DNA from: Flavobacterium sp. YO12
Lineage (GTDB): Bacteria; Bacteroidota; Bacteroidia; Flavobacteriales; Flavobacteriaceae
Assembly: GCF_004119495.1 (NCBI RefSeq)
Contig: NZ_NRQU01000015.1
Location: forward strand, 18,030 to 82,029
Length of the DNA: 64,000 bases
Direction: 5' to 3'
Positions 60,088-64,000 of the stretch are shown one piece after another; positions within the stretch are counted from its first letter, which is position 1; the number at the start of each line of letters is the position of its first letter. Both the position numbers and the translations under genes were made by a program. The notes beneath the pieces were generated by a model. That model did not search any database and was not told where the DNA came from. It worked only from the letters and a program-made list of their open reading frames with translations.

Positions 60088-61398
60088 TTACGCTCTCACG
60101 ATTTTTGCTCCAATTGCTCTCAAACGCTCGTCGATACGCTCGTATCCACGATCAATTTGTTCGATATTTTGAATTGTACTTGTTCCTTTTGCAGAAAGAG
60201 CTGCTATCAACAATGAAATTCCTGCACGAATATCAGGAGACGACATTGTTGTTGCTTTTAATTGAGATTCAAAATTATGTCCCATAACCACAGCTCTGTG
60301 CGGATCACATAACATAATTTTTGCTCCCATATCGATTAATTTATCTACGAAAAACAAACGGCTTTCGAACATTTTTTGATGAATTAAAACATCGCCTTTT
60401 GCTTGTGTTGCCACAACTAAAACGATACTTAACAAGTCAGGTGTAAATCCTGGCCAAGGTGCATCGGCAATTGTTAAGATTGAACCATCGATATCCGTTT
60501 TTACTTCATATCCATCTTTGTGAGCAGGAATATAAATATCATCATTGCGTTTTTCGATTGTAATTCCAAGTTTTCTGAATGTATTTGGAATCAAACCTAA
60601 ATTTTCCCAGCTTACATTTTTAATCGTGATTTCGCTTTTTGTCATAGCCGCAAGACCAATCCAAGAACCAATTTCGATCATATCTGGTAAAATTCTATGC
60701 TCGCATCCGCCAAGACTTTCAACACCTTCGATAGTCAATAAATTAGAACCAACTCCAGTAATTTTAGCTCCCATCGAATTCAACATTTTACACAATTGCT
60801 GTAAATATGGTTCGCATGCCGCGTTGTAAACTGTAGTTGTTCCTTTAGCTAAAACTGCAGCCATTACAATATTTGCAGTTCCTGTTACAGACGCTTCGTC
60901 TAATAACATATCTGTTCCTGTAAGACCTTCTGGAGCTTCTACTCCGTAAAAATGGTCTTCTCTGTTATATCTAAATTTTGCTCCAAGATTGATGAACCCT
61001 TCAAAGTGTGTATCTAATCTACGACGACCAATTTTATCTCCACCTGGTTTAGGAATATATCCTTTTCCGAAACGAGCTAAAAGAGGCCCAACAATCATAA
61101 TAGAACCACGTAAAGCTCCGCCTTCTTTTTTGAAAGCTTCTGTTTCTAAATACCCAACATTAACCTCATCAGCTTGAAAAGTGATTGATCCCGGTTCGTT
61201 ACGTTGAATTTTCACCCCTAAATTACCCAACAACGTGATTAATTTATTGATGTCTATAATATCAGGAATGTTATTAATTTTTACTTTCTCTCCTGTTAGA
61301 AGCACGGCACATAAAATTTGTAACGCCTCATTCTTTGCTCCTTGTGGAGTGATTTCTCCTTTTAAAGGAGTTCCTCCTTCGATTTTAAAAATTCCCAT
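60088..61398 (-). CDS. murA: UDP-N-acetylglucosamine 1-carboxyvinyltransferase MurA (Asp variant)
   Basis: 436 residues. MurA transfers enolpyruvate from PEP to UDP-GlcNAc, the first committed step of peptidoglycan synthesis. GTPLKGEITPQGAKNEALQILCAVLLTGE (N-terminal, with the Lys22-Asn23 pair) and DIIDINKLITLLGNLGV fit the EPSP/MurA fold. The flexible loop reads KPGGDKIGRRRLDTHF: at residue 121 Asp replaces the catalytic-loop Cys (E. coli Cys115) that fosfomycin alkylates. MurA enzymes with Asp at this site are active but fosfomycin-resistant in several phyla. The protein is otherwise complete. Confidence 0.95.
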   Translation of the reverse strand: MGIFKIEGGTPLKGEITPQGAKNEALQILCAVLLTGEKVKINNIPDIIDINKLITLLGNLGVKIQRNEPGSITFQADEVNVGYLETEAFKKEGGALRGSIMIVGPLLARFGKGYIPKPGGDKIGRRRLDTHFEGFINLGAKFRYNREDHFYGVEAPEGLTGTDMLLDEASVTGTANIVMAAVLAKGTTTVYNAACEPYLQQLCKMLNSMGAKITGVGSNLLTIEGVESLGGCEHRILPDMIEIGSWIGLAAMTKSEITIKNVSWENLGLIPNTFRKLGITIEKRNDDIYIPAHKDGYEVKTDIDGSILTIADAPWPGFTPDLLSIVLVVATQAKGDVLIHQKMFESRLFFVDKLIDMGAKIMLCDPHRAVVMGHNFESQLKATTMSSPDIRAGISLLIAALSAKGTSTIQNIEQIDRGYERIDERLRAIGAKIVRA

Positions 61399-61410
61399 AG
61401 ATTTCTTTTA

Positions 61411-61484
61411 GGTTCTCAGGTTCTAAGATTCTGAGGTTCTAAGCTAAAAATTTTAGCCTCTTAGTCCCTTAGCATCGTAGCCCC
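61411..61484. repeat. TAAG-type periodic repeat, hairpin copy 3
   Basis: GGTTCTCAGGTTCTAAGATT and following bases to 61446 show the 8-nt step (CTCAG, CTAAG, CTGAG, CTAAG). TTAGCCTCTTAGTCCCTTAG and following to 61484 is the facing arm. It fills the gap between DUF4290 and murA. Confidence 0.65.
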
Positions 61485-61488
61485 TTTT

Positions 61489-62208
61489 TTATTTCTGATT
61501 ATTATTTTTTTGAAAGGTCTTTTGTTTACCTCCTTTATTGTTTTTGTTGTTTTGAATTTTTGGCTGTCCGGCTGGTGTAATCTTATTTGAAACACGCTTA
61601 TTAGTACGCATCAAATCTGTTGTGTTCAACAATTCTTCAGTACTGTGAAGCAGGTTTATTTTTCCTCCCGACAATTCATACAAGTGCTCAAAAATTACAT
61701 CATCTTTTACGGTGTCTTTGTTCCAGCTCAAAAATGATTTTTTCATGTGGTTGGCAATTACCATAACCAATGCATTTTTCATTTCGCCTTCCTCCCATTT
61801 ATTGGCCACATCAATCATATATTTGATGTTGTTTCCATAAAATCTGTATTTAGGAAAGTTCTGCGGATATTGCAAAACATCTGGTTTTAACTGTAATACA
61901 TCTCTTGATGGAATTGGATACGGAGATTCTACATTCAATTTAAAATCAGACATAATAAAAAGCTGATCCCATAATTTATGCTGAAAATCCGGCACATCAC
62001 GCAAATGAGGATTTAAGCTTCCCATAACCTGAATGATATATTTCGCTGCTTTGTTGCGCGTTTCATCATCTTCAATTTCAGTAGCCTGATCAATCAATTT
62101 TTGTAAATGACGACCATATTCTGGAATAATTAATCGTTGTCTTTCAGAATTGTATTCTAAATTAAAAACAACATCATTCGCGACTTCTTTTTTATATTTT
62201 TCGTTCAT
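61489..62208 (-). CDS. DUF4290 family protein
   Basis: 239 residues. FNLEYNSERQRLIIPEYGRHLQKLIDQA (about 14-41) opens the family, with NKAAKYIIQVMGSLNPHLRDVPDFQHKLWDQLFIMSDF and YGNNIKYMIDVANKWEEGEMKNALVMVIANHMKKSFLSWNKDT next. The last 35 residues are Asn/Lys/Gln-rich and low-complexity (NNKNNKGG...QKNNNQK), probably disordered and able to bind RNA. No catalytic residues stand out. It is conserved in Bacteroidota but not studied. It follows the DUF493 gene by 3 bases and precedes murA on the same strand. Confidence 0.88.
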   Translation of the reverse strand: MNEKYKKEVANDVVFNLEYNSERQRLIIPEYGRHLQKLIDQATEIEDDETRNKAAKYIIQVMGSLNPHLRDVPDFQHKLWDQLFIMSDFKLNVESPYPIPSRDVLQLKPDVLQYPQNFPKYRFYGNNIKYMIDVANKWEEGEMKNALVMVIANHMKKSFLSWNKDTVKDDVIFEHLYELSGGKINLLHSTEELLNTTDLMRTNKRVSNKITPAGQPKIQNNKNNKGGKQKTFQKNNNQK

Positions 62209-62211
62209 AAG

Positions 62212-62508
62212 TTATAATGAAACTATACCTTCTATTGTAGAGACTTCTTTGTATTTAACAATTACAGCATCAGAACTGTGCATGGTAACATCTACAGAAA
62301 CACTGGTAAACTTACCCGTTTTAGATTTTGTTGTTTTAATAACAGCGCCCATATCATCAAAAGCTTTTTCGACACGCTCAACATTGTCTGCTACAGTTGG
62401 CACAATAAATTTATACAAATATTCTGCCGGCCAAGTATTTGCGTTATCAAGTTCTACTTTTAATCTTTCGTAAAATTCGGCTGTTTTTTTTTCTTTATCG
62501 TTCTCCAT
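62212..62508 (-). CDS. DUF493 family protein (YbeD-like)
   Basis: 98 residues of the DUF493/YbeD family. The pattern FYERLKVELDNANTWPAEYLYKFIVPTVADNVERVEKAF, then SKTGKFTSVSVDVTMHSSDAVIVKYKEVSTIEGIVSL, is characteristic and ends the protein as expected. The fold is ferredoxin-like and resembles ACT-type regulatory modules. The function is unsettled. A TATATTTG box on the minus strand (62528-62535) lies 20 bases upstream. It is the first gene of a DUF493-DUF4290-murA run. Confidence 0.88.
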   Translation of the reverse strand: MENDKEKKTAEFYERLKVELDNANTWPAEYLYKFIVPTVADNVERVEKAFDDMGAVIKTTKSKTGKFTSVSVDVTMHSSDAVIVKYKEVSTIEGIVSL

Positions 62509-62693
62509 TTGTAATTAAAAATAAACGCAAATATACGATTTTTGAATTTAGAATTTTGAGTTTAAATTTTAGATTTTTTCTATTGAAAAGACAACTGTTT
62601 TTTTATCTCGAATTTCAAGAATTTATACTAGTTATGCTGCCGTAAATTTCTTTATTAAATTTCAAAGCTTTTTGATTTCTTTTAAAATTTAAA

Positions 62694-62725
62694 TTGGCAA
62701 AATTCATAGCAAACCTTTATATTTG
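62694..62725 (+). promoter_or_regulatory. Bacteroidota-type promoter of the esterase gene
   Basis: TTG at 62694-62696 and TATATTTG at 62718-62725, spacing 21. A TTG in the -7 box (62723) is in frame with the gene but cannot be its start. Confidence 0.65.
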
Positions 62726-62745
62726 GAATACTTTGCAACTCTGCT

Positions 62746-62765
62746 CTCGATAACTATCGGGATTG
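62746..62765. repeat. degenerate copy of the CCCGATAGCTATCGGG repeat
   Basis: CTCGATAACTATCGGGATTG; compare 22078-22097. It lies in the 5' leader of the esterase gene. Confidence 0.5.
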
Positions 62766-62785
62766 TAAAATTAAAACAAATTACA

Positions 62786-63703
62786 ATGAAAAGACTCTTT
62801 TTACTCTTTATCGCTTTTACAATAAACTCGATTCAAGCACAAGAAGTCAAAACCTTAACTTATTTTCAAAATGACACGCTTAAATTGGACTTAGATTTGT
62901 ATCTGCCAAAGAAAAAAGCAAATGAAAAAACTCCTGTAATTCTGTTTGCATTTGGCGGCGGATTTTCTGGCGGCGAACGCACAAGCGAAAAAGACTTTGG
63001 AATGTTTATGGCTAAAAACGGCTACGCAGTTGCGAGCATTTCATACAGTTTATACATGAAAGGAAAAGATTTTGGATGCAAAGGAACTTTAACCGAAAAA
63101 ATAAAAGCAATTCAAATTGGTGTAAGCGATATGTGGCAGGCAACTTCTTATTTAATTGAAAATGCAGACAAATATAATCTTGATACTTCAAAAATCTTTA
63201 TTTCTGGAATTAGTGCTGGTGCCGAAATTGGTTTTCATGCTTCGTTTTGGGATTATAAATTGATGAATTTATACAAACGTAATTTGCCTGAAAATTTTAA
63301 ATATGCAGGTTTCATTGGTGGTTCAGGCGCAATTCAAGATATTAATTTAATTACCAAAGAAAAAGCGATTCCGATGTTATTGGCACACGGAAGCAATGAC
63401 GACACGGTTCCTTACAACGCAGGTTCGCACCGTTCTTGTCCAACAAATGCTTCGGGCTGGCTGATTTTGTTTGGATCTTACGCCGTTTACAATCATATGC
63501 AGGATTTACATAAAGACATTGAACTGATTACTTTTTGCGGCGGCGGACATGAATTCTCGGGTTACCTTTTTCATGAAGGACAGCAATATGTTTTAGATTT
63601 TGTGAATGATGTTTTGAAAGGCAAAAGATTTGAATCGCACTTGATTGTTCCTTCTAAAAAAGTGAAAGGTGCAGGTTCTGATAAATATTTATTTTGCGAG
63701 TAA
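62786..63703 (+). CDS. secreted alpha/beta hydrolase (carboxylesterase type)
   Basis: 305 residues from ATG 62786. A signal peptide ends about NSIQAQ (residue 19). The BD-FAE/esterase pattern is FAFGGGFSGGERTSEKDFG (oxyanion HGGG-like site as FGGG), the nucleophile in FISGISAGAEIGFHA (GISAG, about Ser139), an acid in HGSNDDTVPYNAG, and His in GGGHEFSGY. The enzyme is exported, probably periplasmic or secreted, and hydrolyses an ester of unknown type. The nucleophile region and length match carboxylesterase-like hydrolases of Bacteroidota. Confidence 0.87.
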   Translation: MKRLFLLFIAFTINSIQAQEVKTLTYFQNDTLKLDLDLYLPKKKANEKTPVILFAFGGGFSGGERTSEKDFGMFMAKNGYAVASISYSLYMKGKDFGCKGTLTEKIKAIQIGVSDMWQATSYLIENADKYNLDTSKIFISGISAGAEIGFHASFWDYKLMNLYKRNLPENFKYAGFIGGSGAIQDINLITKEKAIPMLLAHGSNDDTVPYNAGSHRSCPTNASGWLILFGSYAVYNHMQDLHKDIELITFCGGGHEFSGYLFHEGQQYVLDFVNDVLKGKRFESHLIVPSKKVKGAGSDKYLFCE

Positions 63704-63750
63704 TTTAAAAGAGGGTAATTACTACATTTAAAATATTTTATTTTATAAAA

Positions 63751-64000
63751 ATGGAAATAACAAAATCAGATGTTCAAAAATTAATACAAGTTCAGAAAGA
63801 GAATACCTTTTTAAACCATTTTATATACGCCATCAAAAAAGATTACAAAATACACGGAAATATTGAAAAGCACAAAATCAATATCTGGCAAAAAACAAGT
63901 TTAACTGGAAGTTCATATTCAGTATATTCTTTTGAATTTGATTCAGAAAACATACTCACAAAAGTCAATGATAAATTAAATCCATTTGCTCACTTTACAC
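63751..64000 (+). CDS. unknown protein, 3' end outside the window
   Basis: 83 residues are readable from ATG 63751 to the window edge with no stop. The protein starts MEITKSDVQKLIQVQKENTF and continues IYAIKKDYKIHGNIEKHKINIW. There is no signal peptide or membrane segment. I do not recognise a family in this part. It follows the esterase stop by 47 bases. Confidence 0.6.
   Translation, partial: MEITKSDVQKLIQVQKENTFLNHFIYAIKKDYKIHGNIEKHKINIWQKTSLTGSSYSVYSFEFDSENILTKVNDKLNPFAHFT

Noticed and set aside
62439..62645. 68-codon plus-strand frame
   Set aside because: It overlaps the start and promoter region of DUF493 and encodes only Phe/Leu/Arg-rich sequence.
1..64000. CRISPR array, tRNA, rRNA or insertion sequence
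   Set aside because: No regular spacer-repeat array, no tRNA-like cloverleaf with CCA end and no transposase frame were found in the intergenic regions read.

Overview
This 64 kb window looks like chromosomal DNA of a Bacteroidota bacterium, most likely Flavobacterium or a close relative. The DNA is AT-rich. Promoters follow the Bacteroidota pattern TTG-(18-21)-TAnnTTTG, and Shine-Dalgarno sites are mostly absent. Family content points the same way: TonB receptors with carboxypeptidase-like N-domains, DUF4252, DUF4199, DUF4290, DUF5686, an alternative GlmU, RNase Y next to zapA, and lipoproteins with acidic residues after the lipobox cysteine. The genus call is by recognition only; no search was run.

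Layout. 1-2.7 kb: end of an outer-membrane barrel gene, a MepB-like gene, a small membrane protein, rluE and trmL. 2.9-13.9 kb: a vitamin B12 region. A BtuFCD-type importer on the minus strand is interrupted by a GxxExxY gene lying inside a 24-bp inverted repeat. Facing it on the plus strand are a Cys-rich protein, cobU, a fused bluB-cobT, cobS and cobC. A cobalamin riboswitch then precedes a BtuB-type receptor and a BtuG-like surface lipoprotein. No corrin-ring genes are present, so this is uptake, salvage and lower-ligand assembly. 13.9-18.2 kb: an S41 protease, an ECF sigma/anti-sigma/DUF4252 operon and a YiaA-type protein. 18.2-26.1 kb: carB (without its allosteric domain), rpmH, an alpha/beta hydrolase, a DASS carboxylate transporter and a porin. 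26.2-31.2 kb: a Pro/Thr/Arg-repeat protein and a TolC-HlyD-ABC2 export operon. 31.2-42.7 kb: an ABC-F ATPase, the alternative GlmU, L31, DUF4199, GT2, a phosphosugar mutase, a DUF1016 nuclease, an MsbA-like exporter and DUF2971. 42.9-48.4 kb: an EF-hand-like lipoprotein and a minus-strand operon of M23 peptidase, TonB receptor and two small membrane proteins. 48.5-51 kb: a coiled-coil protein, zapA, a 6S-like RNA and rny. 51-59 kb: a histidine kinase, xerD, three small barrel proteins (one frameshifted), aroQ and a DUF5686 protein. 59-64 kb: a CDF transporter, murA (Asp in place of the fosfomycin-target Cys), DUF4290, DUF493, an esterase and a partial unknown gene.

Points most worth checking: the GxxExxY cassette inside the B12 importer operon; the bluB-cobT fusion; a T7 tract that separates a TolC signal peptide from its gene; a 1-nt frameshift in a barrel gene; a 29-bp palindrome inside the DUF1016 gene; the 6S-like RNA; and several families of dispersed intergenic repeats, one with an 8-nt internal period. 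No transposase, CRISPR array, tRNA or rRNA was seen.
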